This document shows positions 51,680 through 59,345 of a stretch of DNA of 64,000 bases, one piece after another (position 1 is the first letter of the stretch; each line of letters starts with the position of its first letter). This DNA comes from Endozoicomonas numazuensis. GTDB lineage: Bacteria; Pseudomonadota; Gammaproteobacteria; Pseudomonadales; Endozoicomonadaceae. The stretch covers positions 582,670-646,669 of the forward strand of contig NZ_JOKH01000002.1 of NCBI RefSeq assembly GCF_000722635.1. Reading direction: 5' to 3'. The notes below the pieces were generated by a model, which had not been told where the DNA came from, did no database searches, and saw only the letters and a program-made list of their open reading frames with translations. The translations under genes were made by a program, and so were the position numbers.

Positions 51680-52528
51680 TTATTTCTCCGTTCCTTGAGA
51701 TTGGGATTGAGTTTCAAACTGGACTGGCTGCCTTGATCCGCTGCGGATCTTGGTAAACAACTGTCCGAGGTGAGGCGGTTCGAATACATCCAGGCGTCCG
51801 CTGCGATCCTTGGCCGGGTAGCCATAGGGGTTGAGGGTTTGACAAATAAAGGTACGACGCAGGCTACCTTCTTCATCAGGCAGGCTGGCCAGAGTGATGA
51901 CTTGGTCAACGATGCCGGGCAGCTCCAGACCGGTTTTACTGCCCTCGATCTGGGGCTGGTGGAGCTTGCGGTTAAAGTCGTCCACCCGCTCCTCGAGAAT
52001 GGCAACAAAGACTACATTCTTGCCCCGGGCATGCTGTAGATGAGTTAACGCTGCGATCATTTCCTGCCCATGCAGACCATAAGCTCCCCGAGTATCCGGT
52101 TTGCCAGTTTTCTCGGAGAAAGCCTGGGGCTGGCCCTTGCACCACTGAAAGCAAAGCCGCCCCAGCACCGTGATGGAGTCAATAAAGTAGGTGTCGTACT
52201 TCTCCAAGGATTCAGGGTCACCGTACTTGCGACACACGGCTTCATAGTGGGCTTTCGAATACACCTGATCGTCCCGAAGCGCCGGGTTGGGACCCGCCAG
52301 GTAGACGGCAAAGTTTCGGAACTCCGGCCAGGTGGCCGGGCGAAGAGTATCGCCAGGCCACTCCTGAACCGCTAGGTCACCGGCTTCCAGATCCACAAAC
52401 AAGGTGGTGTCCGGGTTGAGGCTCAGCAGCTGGGTGGTTTTACCCACCCCACTGTTGCCCAGCAGCACACACTTGATGCCCTTGTGCTCCTGGCTGCGTT
52501 GCTGTGAGTTGAGAATGGGAAGGCTCAT
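51680..52528 (-). CDS. Sak4-like RecA-fold ATPase (recombinase)
   Basis: 282 residues from ATG 52528 (GGGAGG upstream). Walker A CVLLGNSGVGKTTQLLSLN, then FVDLEAGDLAVQEW, and KYDTYFIDSITVLGRLCFQWCK (Walker B-like), VFVAILEERVDDFNRKLHQPQ. Matches phage AAA/Sak4 proteins that promote single-strand annealing. Operon with the SSB-like gene and the helicase. Confidence 0.85.
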   Translation of the reverse strand: MSLPILNSQQRSQEHKGIKCVLLGNSGVGKTTQLLSLNPDTTLFVDLEAGDLAVQEWPGDTLRPATWPEFRNFAVYLAGPNPALRDDQVYSKAHYEAVCRKYGDPESLEKYDTYFIDSITVLGRLCFQWCKGQPQAFSEKTGKPDTRGAYGLHGQEMIAALTHLQHARGKNVVFVAILEERVDDFNRKLHQPQIEGSKTGLELPGIVDQVITLASLPDEEGSLRRTFICQTLNPYGYPAKDRSGRLDVFEPPHLGQLFTKIRSGSRQPVQFETQSQSQGTEK

Positions 52529-52992
52529 TTCGAACCTCCCACCAGCTTGTAGGTGCAACGTCCAGGCTTCACTTGCAAGGCTGGCTCAAAGGATCGACGA
52601 ACTTCCTGAGGCCAACAATCAAACTTCTTCTGTGGCACTGAGTAATGAACATCCAGGAACTCAGAAGGATCTTCTCCCTGCTCCTGAATCCGCTGAGCTA
52701 TGGTCTTCAGTTTTTGTTGATCCCAGCTAACTTCCCTGGGCAGATCCACCAGCACTCGTACACCCTCATCTTCAAAGCTGATTTCACCAAACTCCTGCTG
52801 CAGTTGCGCCCGAGCCTGTGAAGCCTTGAAAACGTATTTGTAGGCGACCACTGACTCCAGCCAGTCTTTTTGCAGCTGGAGTTGCGCCAGGGCTTTATCC
52901 GTATCCCTGACCAGCGTCGCCAACTCTTCTCCGGAACGGGCTGCCAATTCAGCGACGCCCAAACCCTGGATGTTTTCCAGCTCACTGCTCAT
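52525..52992 (-). CDS. conserved phage protein of the recombination module
   Basis: 155 residues. Helical N-terminal half (SGEELATLVRDTDKALAQLQLQKDWLESVVAYKYVFKASQARAQLQ) and a C-terminal beta part (GVRVLVDLPREVSWDQQKLKTIAQRI, CWPQEVRRSFEPALQVKPGRCTYKL). Such proteins accompany Sak4-like genes; function unknown. ATG overlaps the upstream stop. Confidence 0.8.
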   Translation of the reverse strand: MSSELENIQGLGVAELAARSGEELATLVRDTDKALAQLQLQKDWLESVVAYKYVFKASQARAQLQQEFGEISFEDEGVRVLVDLPREVSWDQQKLKTIAQRIQEQGEDPSEFLDVHYSVPQKKFDCWPQEVRRSFEPALQVKPGRCTYKLVGGSK

Positions 52993-53285
52993 GACTCACC
53001 CTCCTGATCCACCACCGGTGAGCCTACTGCGTTATAGAGCCGGGACTGCTCGTACTCCAGAACATCTGACAACCGATACAAGATTTTGGACCCGATTCGC
53101 ATAAAGCGGGGACCGGTGCCATCCTGACGCATTCTGGCCAGAGACTTGATGCTGATATTGAGACGCCTGGACAGCTGGAGTGAGTCCAGATGAGCCACCC
53201 GGGTTTCAGGTGTAGGACAAAGTGTAGGAGCAACGGCTCCTGGTACTGAGTCTTGCATGATGACCTCCGTGCTTTTCGTGTTCAT
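52989..53285 (-). CDS. small HTH DNA-binding protein (excisionase/AlpA-like)
   Basis: 98 residues. LDSLQLSRRLNISIKSLARMRQDGTGPRFMRIGSKILYRLSDVLEYEQSRLY is a MerR/excisionase-type winged HTH (HTH_17). First gene of the replication operon; its upstream region and own N-terminal codons carry six TGTAGGA repeats, so autoregulation is plausible. Confidence 0.88.
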   Translation of the reverse strand: MNTKSTEVIMQDSVPGAVAPTLCPTPETRVAHLDSLQLSRRLNISIKSLARMRQDGTGPRFMRIGSKILYRLSDVLEYEQSRLYNAVGSPVVDQEGES

Positions 53286-53350
53286 GCAAGACTGATACTG
53301 GGGGAGTGACTGTAGGAGAAGTGTAGGAGCTGTAGGAGAAACTGTAGGAG
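53211..53350. repeat. TGTAGGAG iterons before the replication operon
   Basis: TGTAGGA(G/C) at 53211, 53223, 53311, 53322, 53331 and 53343, all in the same orientation (CTCCTACA on the coding strand). Four lie upstream of the ATG at 53285, with spacings of 11, 9 and 12 bp, and two are inside the gene. They look like binding sites for an initiator or the HTH protein. Confidence 0.7.
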
Positions 53351-53374
53351 GACGCTTTTTTCTGAAATTAATGC

Positions 53375-53399
53375 AAAAAAAACCGGCTCAGGGGCCGGT
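53375..53399 (-). terminator. Rho-independent terminator of the unknown operon
   Basis: On the minus strand ACCGGC-CCCTGA-GCCGGT followed by eight T. It ends the 55527-53424 operon just before the iterons of the replication operon. Confidence 0.92.
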
Positions 53400-53423
53400 A
53401 TTGATGTCATTGTGATTGGTTGA

Positions 53424-54356
53424 TCACACTTCGGATGTCTGAAACATCTCCAGCTCTTCAAATGCTTTCAACCAACAGCGCCCTGAAGCACCCGGTTCAT
53501 AAGCAATGAATTCCCTCCAGCGAGGTTCTTTATGGAAGAACTGGCTGAGATTGCTGGAACTGGACTCTTCCAGGAGTAATTGGGTCAGAATTCGGGGAGC
53601 ACTTCTTTTACCGGCCTGTACCAACTGATCCACCAGCTGGCATCGAGCTGGTCCACCTTTCAGTAGCCAGGGATCATGGCCTAACACCCTCAGTATTCCG
53701 TTATGCTCATCCCAGATAATCCCTACCCGCTCTAGTCGTGCCTGATCCGGATCAACGTACGAAAGAAACCGGTTATAGTCGACAGCGAGTGACCCTTTAG
53801 GCAATAACTCATCCAGAGGCAGCAGCTGAAACCCCGGAGGTAAAACCATATACCGGGACTTGGGCTTTTGCCTGGAAATCACCACACAGGACGACAAGGG
53901 TTGAGCAAACAAACAATCCGCAATATCGTCAAAATTCGGGTTCAGCTCTCGAATCAGTAATACCGTGACGCCTTTAATCTCTCCCAGCTTCCAGACCCGG
54001 TCATCCAGTAGGGGTTCGACTTGGTCCAGATTGAGCTTTTCAGCCAGCCACTCCGGGAACCACTCCATCCGGAATTTGTACATCCTCAACTCATCGTCCG
54101 TGACCTTATGGCAGCCGTTGTAATAGTAGACAAACTCATCCTTGACCCTGTGCACCTGACGATAGCCGTCCTGCAGATCATCCGGGTAGTCCACCATGAT
54201 CAGTCGGTCATCGGCAGGGCCTTTCGGGATAAAGGCATTATTGCCAATGATGTCCTGCCAGCACTCAGGGTAATAGAACTTCAGCTCACTGATCCGTTCT
54301 TTATTCGTAGCTGCCTCAAAACAACTTTGTAAGAAATCAAACGCTTCTCGCTTCAT
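53424..54356 (-). CDS. unknown phage protein, second gene of a two-gene operon
   Basis: 310 residues from ATG 54356 (the frame can begin at 54413). No family recognised. MKREAFDFLQSCFEAATNKERISELKFYYPECWQDIIG, then an acidic middle and a C-terminal part (LVQAGKRSAPRILTQLLLEESSSSNLSQFFHKEPRWREFIAYEPGASGRCWL) that resembles a winged helix. Its start lies 20 bp inside the partner gene, so the two are translationally coupled. Codon use matches the phage. Confidence 0.75.
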   Translation of the reverse strand: MKREAFDFLQSCFEAATNKERISELKFYYPECWQDIIGNNAFIPKGPADDRLIMVDYPDDLQDGYRQVHRVKDEFVYYYNGCHKVTDDELRMYKFRMEWFPEWLAEKLNLDQVEPLLDDRVWKLGEIKGVTVLLIRELNPNFDDIADCLFAQPLSSCVVISRQKPKSRYMVLPPGFQLLPLDELLPKGSLAVDYNRFLSYVDPDQARLERVGIIWDEHNGILRVLGHDPWLLKGGPARCQLVDQLVQAGKRSAPRILTQLLLEESSSSNLSQFFHKEPRWREFIAYEPGASGRCWLKAFEELEMFQTSEV

Positions 54357-55527
54357 TACCCTTGTCCTTATCTTTATCCTCCAGAAGAATACCCATCTGC
54401 ACCAATAGGTCATGGTTCAGGTAACGCTCACGCTGCGACAAGTCACGCAGGGAGCAACTATTGGGCGCACTGAGCCGTACAACAATGGTTTCTTCCGGCA
54501 GATCATCAGTAGCTTCACAATGAAAGGCCAGGGTAACGCTTCGTATTTTGTATTTCCGGCTATCTTCCAGGCTGACACCGTTATCGTCCAGATTCTGATA
54601 GGCATCGGAACGAAAAGCTTTTCTTGGGGTGGCTTTATAGACAGTAATACCTTGTCCAGGACTGACCTGGGTATCGATCTCTTTGACCACCGCTTCCTTG
54701 ATTCCGAACTTCAGCTCGAAGCTGTCCTCAAAGTTGGGGCGCTGACGGAAGATCTCCAGATTAACCGGCCTGAGCTTCAGCTTTTCAGGACTGTCTTCCT
54801 GATCCAGGACCGACTCACAGAAGGTTTGCTTCAGCACGTCACGAATGACTTTCTGATCTGCATATAACTCGATGATACCGGTCTCCGGCTCATAAGTGAC
54901 CGCATACTCACGAGCCGGGTGGATGGTTTCCAGAATGACATCCTTGCCTTCTTCATCGAGCACCTCAAAACTGACAGGTAGGCCTTCCCGGTAAATAATA
55001 AACTGCAGCACAGTGACCAAAGCATGATGCTCACTATGACGTTGTCGTTTCTGCCGCCTGACCACCAGCTTGTCATTATTGAAATGAGCTCTCAGCTTCT
55101 GCACAAAATCAGCCAGATCAACATCTTTGTCCAGGGGTACTGGAGCAGTGAGATAGTAGCCATCCCACATGCGACCATGATGCCGGTGATACTCCACATA
55201 GCGGATCTCTTCGGCCTTTCTGAAATCGCTCTCATTAGCCGCCAGAAGTCGGAGCGCATTGTCGTAAGGGTTGCTGGTGGTGTTATGGGACAGGTCACTC
55301 ATAACCCGCTGCCCGACCTCACTGGCCAGACCTACAATCCGCGTAGCCAGGTATTCCAGACGAGCCTGGTCGTGCTCATCCAGCTTCAAGACATGTTTGT
55401 AGACTTCTTTGGGAGTAATGATTCGGGTAGTACCCGGAGAGACGGCTTTCAGGTCAATCTTGCAGAGTTCGAAAAAGGTATCTGACTCAAGATCAACGCC
55501 GTGCAGTACTTGATGGACTGCCTTCAT
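54337..55527 (-). CDS. unknown phage protein, first gene of a two-gene operon
   Basis: 396 residues from ATG 55527, preferred because AAGGAG sits 5 bp upstream (the longer frame would need a TTG at 55593). MKAVHQVLHGVDLESDTFFELCKIDLKAV...; HHGRMWDGYYLTAPVPLDKDVDLADFVQKLRAHF; VVRRQKRQRHSEHH; a C-terminal KIRSVTLAFHCEATDDLPEETIVVRL. No known motif. Located between the integration cassette and the replication module, a frequent site of accessory or immunity genes. Confidence 0.75.
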   Translation of the reverse strand: MKAVHQVLHGVDLESDTFFELCKIDLKAVSPGTTRIITPKEVYKHVLKLDEHDQARLEYLATRIVGLASEVGQRVMSDLSHNTTSNPYDNALRLLAANESDFRKAEEIRYVEYHRHHGRMWDGYYLTAPVPLDKDVDLADFVQKLRAHFNNDKLVVRRQKRQRHSEHHALVTVLQFIIYREGLPVSFEVLDEEGKDVILETIHPAREYAVTYEPETGIIELYADQKVIRDVLKQTFCESVLDQEDSPEKLKLRPVNLEIFRQRPNFEDSFELKFGIKEAVVKEIDTQVSPGQGITVYKATPRKAFRSDAYQNLDDNGVSLEDSRKYKIRSVTLAFHCEATDDLPEETIVVRLSAPNSCSLRDLSQRERYLNHDLLVQMGILLEDKDKDKGNEARSV

Positions 55528-55746
55528 ACTGGCTCCTTGCCATGGCGTAAGTTGATCCCTAACTTCAGGTGGAATGATCCAACTTATAGACAATTGATTT
55601 CATGGTCAATAAATCCCTTTGAAAGACAATCCCATCTAAACGAAACAGATGCAGGACAGATCAGGACAAATTGCCCTTTTACAAAAACCACCGAGCTACC
55701 AACAATAAGGAGTAGATCCGCACCACCCAGGGATGGGAGCACAACC

Positions 55747-55950
55747 ATGAACAAAACCCCATCAAGTCACCAGCCGCACCCCAATACCCTGGCTATCTGC
55801 CAGATTCTGGCTGTCGGTATTGAACGTCGCCATAAAAAGCAGCAGGAGCCGGAAAACGCCGAAAGAGAGAAAGAACACTGGACTAATGCCGGAACCAGAG
55901 CCTGTATGTCTCATAAGGTTCAACGACAGGAGTCCAACAATGAAGAATGA
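55747..55950 (+). CDS. short hypothetical protein before DUF2924 gene
   Basis: 67 residues from ATG 55747, with GGGAG 10 bp upstream. Hydrophilic (RRHKKQQEPENAEREKEHW). The stop overlaps the DUF2924 start by 11 bp, which suggests coupling. No family known; may be a leader peptide. Confidence 0.5.
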   Translation: MNKTPSSHQPHPNTLAICQILAVGIERRHKKQQEPENAEREKEHWTNAGTRACMSHKVQRQESNNEE

Positions 55951-56401
55951 ATTATCCGAACAGTCAAGCCTGGCAGCCAAGGTGGCGGCTATTCAGAAGA
56001 TGTCCACCAAGGCACTGCTGGAACTCTGGCCGAAACTCTATGGCACCGATGCGCCCAAGCTGAATAAACGACTGCTACGACAAAGATTATCCTTTCGGAT
56101 TCAGGAGCTGGAACTGGGGAGTCTTTCCGAGAAACACAAGAACCGATTGCAACGGTTGCAACAACCCTCTGCTAAAGACAAGCCTGTGCCCAAGGCCAGA
56201 GTCAACAAGCCACCAGCAGGCACCCGGATTACTAAAGAATATGAAGGGGAAACCCATGAGGTGATAGTCACCAAAGAGGGCTTTGAGTATCGAGGGCAGA
56301 TGTACAGGAGCTTGTCTGGGATCGCCAAGCTGATTACTGGAAGTCACTGGTCAGGGCCGGTGTTCTTTGGATTGAAAGGAAGCAGCCATGGCCAAAAGTA
56401 A
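55940..56401 (+). CDS. DUF2924 protein
   Basis: 153 residues from ATG 55940 (AGGAG upstream). LAAKVAAIQKMSTKALLELWPKLYGTDAPKLNKRLLRQRLSFRIQELELGSLS and later GTRITKEYEGETHEVIVTKEGFEYRGQMYRSLSGIAKLITGSHWSGPVFFGL are the DUF2924 signature. These genes are regularly found just before a serine recombinase, as here (14-bp overlap). Probable DNA-binding partner in integration. Confidence 0.93.
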   Translation: MKNELSEQSSLAAKVAAIQKMSTKALLELWPKLYGTDAPKLNKRLLRQRLSFRIQELELGSLSEKHKNRLQRLQQPSAKDKPVPKARVNKPPAGTRITKEYEGETHEVIVTKEGFEYRGQMYRSLSGIAKLITGSHWSGPVFFGLKGSSHGQK

Positions 56402-57731
56402 AAGTAAGATCAAGGACATCAAACGTTGCGCGGTCTACACCCGTAAATCTTCCGAGGAAGGGCTAGAGCAGGAATTCAATTCACTCCATGCCCAACGGGA
56501 GGCCGGAGAAGCCTACATCACTTCCCAGAAACAGGAAGGCTGGATTCTGGTGCCGGATGAGTACGACGATGGTGGCTTTTCCGGGGGCAATATGGAACGG
56601 CCTGCGCTTCAGCGACTGATGAAAGATGTTGAAGCCGGGAAGATTGATGTGGTGGTTGTTTATAAAGTCGACCGTCTCTCCAGATCACTGGCTGACTTTG
56701 CCCGGCTGGTGGAAGTGTTCGACAAGCACCAAGTTTCGTTCGTGGCGGTGACCCAACAGTTCAATACCACCAGCAGCATGGGACGGCTGACGTTAAACAT
56801 TCTACTGTCGTTTGCCCAGTTTGAACGGGAAGTGACTGGCGAACGAATCAGGGACAAGTTCCTGCTCTCCAAGAAGAAAGGCAAGTGGATGGGCGGTACG
56901 CCTCCATTGGGCTATGACGTGGTGGATCGCAAGCTGATTCCCAATGAAGGGGAAGCGGTGATTATCCGGGAAATCTTCAAGACCTTTATTGAAACCCGCT
57001 CCCAAATTGAAACCGCCGAGCGGATGAACGACATGGGTTTCCGCACCAAACGACTGCCTCGCAAGGACGGCAAAGTAGCCGGTAGTAAGAAGTTCACCCG
57101 CACCGCCATCTACAAGCTGCTGAAGAGCCGCCTCTATATTGGTGAGATCGGCCACAAGGGAGAATGGTATCCCGGAGAGCACAAAGCCCTCATCAAACTG
57201 GAGGTCTGGGCAAAGGTAGAGGCCATTCTTCAGGGCAACAGCTCAAACCGGCAAACAGACAGCCGACACAGGCGCAGCCCTTCGTTTCTGCGGGGTTTTC
57301 TGTTCGGACCAGAACAGGAAGCCCTGATACCCACGGCCACCCGCAGCAAGGGCAAACTCCACCGCTACTACGTCAGCAGCATGGCCCGGAAGCACGGTCA
57401 CAAACACTCACCCCTGCCTACAGTGCCTGCGAAAGAGATTGAGTTTCTGGTAGTGGAGCATCTCCGGGATTTACTGAAGCAACCGGAGATCATTTTCACC
57501 ACCTGGCAGATGCTAACGGATCAGGAAACGCTCAATGAAGATCAGGTCAGGGAAGCCCTGAACGATCTGTCGGATATCTGGAACCTGCTGTTTCCAGAAG
57601 AGCAGCGCCGTTTGATGAAACTGCTGGTCAGTCGTATAGATGTCCACCAGCAGGGCATCAGTATTCGCGTCAATCAGGAAGGGATACCCACCATTACTAA
57701 CGAGTTACAAGGAGAAGTGACATGGCCATAA
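56388..57731 (+). CDS. large serine recombinase (prophage integrase)
   Basis: 447 residues. Resolvase domain: CAVYTRKSSEEGLEQEFNSLHAQREAGEAYI with the nucleophile at Ser21, then VVYKVDRLSRSLADFARLVEVF and LTLNILLSFAQFEREVTGERIRDK. Recombinase domain: IREIFKTFIETRSQIETAERMNDMGFRTKR.. LLKSRLYIGEIGHKGEWYPGEHKALI. No four-Cys zinc ribbon is visible in the C-terminal part. Member of a conserved DUF2924-recombinase-HTH cassette. The homologous left copy is destroyed by an IS. Confidence 0.95.
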   Translation: MAKSKSKIKDIKRCAVYTRKSSEEGLEQEFNSLHAQREAGEAYITSQKQEGWILVPDEYDDGGFSGGNMERPALQRLMKDVEAGKIDVVVVYKVDRLSRSLADFARLVEVFDKHQVSFVAVTQQFNTTSSMGRLTLNILLSFAQFEREVTGERIRDKFLLSKKKGKWMGGTPPLGYDVVDRKLIPNEGEAVIIREIFKTFIETRSQIETAERMNDMGFRTKRLPRKDGKVAGSKKFTRTAIYKLLKSRLYIGEIGHKGEWYPGEHKALIKLEVWAKVEAILQGNSSNRQTDSRHRRSPSFLRGFLFGPEQEALIPTATRSKGKLHRYYVSSMARKHGHKHSPLPTVPAKEIEFLVVEHLRDLLKQPEIIFTTWQMLTDQETLNEDQVREALNDLSDIWNLLFPEEQRRLMKLLVSRIDVHQQGISIRVNQEGIPTITNELQGEVTWP

Positions 57732-58146
57732 AAGTAACCGGAAAAGCCACCCGCACCTACCTCGAAGACGAGAACTGCATTCTGGTGCATATCCCCATCA
57801 AGTTCATCAGCCGCAAAGGTAAGACCCAGATTACCACACCGGATGGTCGTCCTGTGCTGGAAGAGGCCGATCCAGCTTTGAGGAATGCTCTGGTCAGGGC
57901 GCATCGATGGTTGAAGGCATTGGAGTCTGGCAAAGAGCAGCACCTGAATACGCTGGCCCAGAAGGAAGGGATTACCAGTGTCAGCTATGCGTCTCGAATT
58001 CTGCGCCTGACCACCCTGTCACCAGAAATTCAAGAGGCCATCATTGATGGCAGAAGTCTGGGTGGGCTGACACTGGCTGACTTTATGAAGCCTTTCCCCC
58101 TGCTCTGGTCAGAGCAGAAGAAGGCATTGGGGATACCGGAAGACTA
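57635..58146. repeat. Long direct repeat A, right copy
   Basis: Counterpart of 747-1258: last part of the recombinase plus the HTH gene. Homology ends at the stop of the HTH gene, where cargo differs between the copies. Confidence 0.85.
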
Positions 58147-58147
58147 A
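57722..58147 (+). CDS. recombinase-associated HTH protein, right copy
   Basis: 141 residues; ATG overlaps the recombinase stop by 10 bp. KEGITSVSYASRILRLTTLSPEIQEAIIDGR is a ParB/KorB-type HTH; the C-terminal end LTLADFMKPFPLLWSEQKKALG matches regions seen at the C-terminus of some recombinases. Likely supports integration or excision; function inferred. Its stop overlaps the convergent LRAT-like gene by 3 bp. Confidence 0.8.
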   Translation: MAIKVTGKATRTYLEDENCILVHIPIKFISRKGKTQITTPDGRPVLEEADPALRNALVRAHRWLKALESGKEQHLNTLAQKEGITSVSYASRILRLTTLSPEIQEAIIDGRSLGGLTLADFMKPFPLLWSEQKKALGIPED

Positions 58148-58638
58148 TCGGTTTTCTCTGCCGCCTTGGTTAGTGCCACTGCAATGCCAGCGGCCAAGAC
58201 AAAACCACCCAGATATTTCAAAGCCGTAGGTTTTTCTGCCAGAACGGCAACTACAGCTACAGTCGCGACCCCTGCGCCGACACCATTTCTGACTTGAGCT
58301 GAGGTAACTTTCAGCCCACCAGCCCATTTAATGAAATGCTCACAGTTCTTTGTCCGAACACAGTAGTCCCATGAACCAATTTGTGTCCGAGCTCTACCCA
58401 ATAGTTCAGAAAGTGAAGTATTGAATTGAATGTCCGCTACATAAGTCTTTTTACCTTGGGTAACCACATCCCATGTTTCTTCTTGCACAGTGCCTGTTCG
58501 GTCAGTAGCAGAAATGAGCATGTATTGTCCCTTGCCACATTTCCGGTCAGAAACAAGTGACCAATGCTGATAAGGCATAGGGCCAAAATTGAAATCGGTG
58601 ACTACAACATCACCTGGTTGTACTACCATCTGTTGCAC
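58144..58638 (-). CDS. LRAT-like (NlpC/P60 superfamily) protein, cargo gene
   Basis: About 164 residues from GTG 58638, chosen because AGGGAG lies 6 bp upstream (ATG 58629 is an alternative). MVVQPGDVVVTDFNFGPMPYQHWSLVSD provides the LRAT His, and VRTKNCEHFIKWAG provides the NCEHF Cys motif. The C-terminus has hydrophobic segments (AGVATVAVVAVLA; YLGGFVLAAGIAVAL). Family members are acyltransferases or thiol hydrolases; the bacterial ones are poorly known. Placed in the slot that holds HigBA in the left copy. Confidence 0.85.
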   Translation of the reverse strand: MQQMVVQPGDVVVTDFNFGPMPYQHWSLVSDRKCGKGQYMLISATDRTGTVQEETWDVVTQGKKTYVADIQFNTSLSELLGRARTQIGSWDYCVRTKNCEHFIKWAGGLKVTSAQVRNGVGAGVATVAVVAVLAEKPTALKYLGGFVLAAGIAVALTKAAEKTD

Positions 58639-59015
58639 ACAACACTCCCTTGTGATTCGGTTTTTTAATTTGCTCTCCCAGTATCTGTATGGGCGACAGC
58701 TTGGAATTACAACCCCGAACAAGAATGACTATAAAAAGGTTCGTAGAAGGTTCCCCACACATACCGCTACAAAAGTGCAAACTAAACACCCGTTTGAATG
58801 ACCAAAAACCACCGGCAACACACTGATTATAAAGAGGAAATCAAATAGCGTACTTCAAAGTGGCCGAAGTACGTTATTTAGAGAAGAGAGAGAAAAAATA
58901 GCCCAAAAATGGCCAAAAATCGGCTTTTTTAAGAATTTTCCAGGTACGCAGTTATAAGACAGAGGATGATTATAAGGCAGGCAGGGAGCCAGAAAAAACC
59001 AACCTCTAAAACGAC

Positions 59016-59053
59016 AAAAAGCCCTGCTTTCTTCGAGAAATACAGGGCTTTTT
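59016..59053 (-). terminator. Terminator of tRNA-Ser/tRNA-Arg operon
   Basis: Same 11-bp stem AAAAAGCCCTG/CAGGGCTTTTT as at 2314-2351, 5 bp after tRNA-Arg on the minus strand. Confidence 0.9.
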
Positions 59054-59058
59054 GAATA

Positions 59059-59135
59059 TGGCGCACTCGGAAGGATTCGAACCTTCGACCGCTCGGTTCG
59101 TAGCCGAGTACTCTATCCAGCTGAGCTACGAGTGC
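59059..59135 (-). tRNA. tRNA-Arg (ACG), right copy
   Basis: 77 nt, identical to 2357-2433; anticodon loop CTACGAA. Lies 19 bp after tRNA-Ser on the same strand, so it is probably cotranscribed with it. Confidence 0.95.
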
Positions 59136-59154
59136 GTTGTTCTTTTTTCAATTC

Positions 59155-59242
59155 TGGCGGTGAGGGAGGGATTCGAACCCTCGATACGTTTCCGTATACA
59201 CACTTTCCAGGCGTGCTCCTTCGGCCACTCGGACACCTCACC
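59155..59242 (-). tRNA. tRNA-Ser (GGA)
   Basis: 88 nt with encoded CCA. Acceptor GGTGAGG/CCTCACC, anticodon loop CTGGAAA (GGA), long variable arm TATACGGAAACGTA, T-arm GGGTTCGAATCCC. The 3-prime end (GGCGGTG on the plus strand) is exactly where the repeat shared with the left tRNA copy stops. Confidence 0.95.
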
Positions 59243-59283
59243 GTCGCTGTCGTCCGCGTCTGTTGCTGCGAACGGAGCCGTAC

Positions 59284-59311
59284 TTTATAGCAGGTCTGCA
59301 TGAAAGGCAAA
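59284..59311 (-). promoter_or_regulatory. Promoter of tRNA-Ser/tRNA-Arg
   Basis: TTTGCC, 16 bp, TATAAA (-10 at 59284-59289) on the minus strand, followed by a GC-rich discriminator GTACGGCTCCG, typical of stable-RNA promoters. Confidence 0.65.
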
Positions 59312-59345
59312 GCCAAAATGCACTTTTTTTCCGTTTTAAGGGCAA

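Larger units (their letters stand above)
22766..58748. mobile_element. Lambda-type siphoprophage, about 36 kb
   Basis: Contiguous phage genes: tail tip, fibres, tape measure, tail tube, capsid, portal, terminase, lysis, methylase, replication and serine recombinase. Synteny from terminase (43858) to tail follows lambda (Nu1, A, W, B, C, D, E, FII-like, Z, U, V, H). The left edge abuts gspF; the right edge lies between the HTH gene (58147) and repeat B (58749). Exact att sites were not identified. All core modules look intact, except that no tail-assembly chaperone gene was found. Confidence 0.9.
58749..59162. repeat. Long direct repeat B, right copy with tRNA-Arg
   Basis: Counterpart of 2047-2460. 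Contains the inverted repeat CGTACTTC...GAAGTACG at 58849-58873, terminator and tRNA-Arg. Here it continues into tRNA-Ser. No protein gene is supported from 58723 to 59058. Confidence 0.85.

Noticed and set aside
59052-59303. ORF over both tRNAs (same MAHSEGFEPSTARF start)
   Set aside because: Antisense of tRNA-Arg and tRNA-Ser; no ribosome site; artefact.
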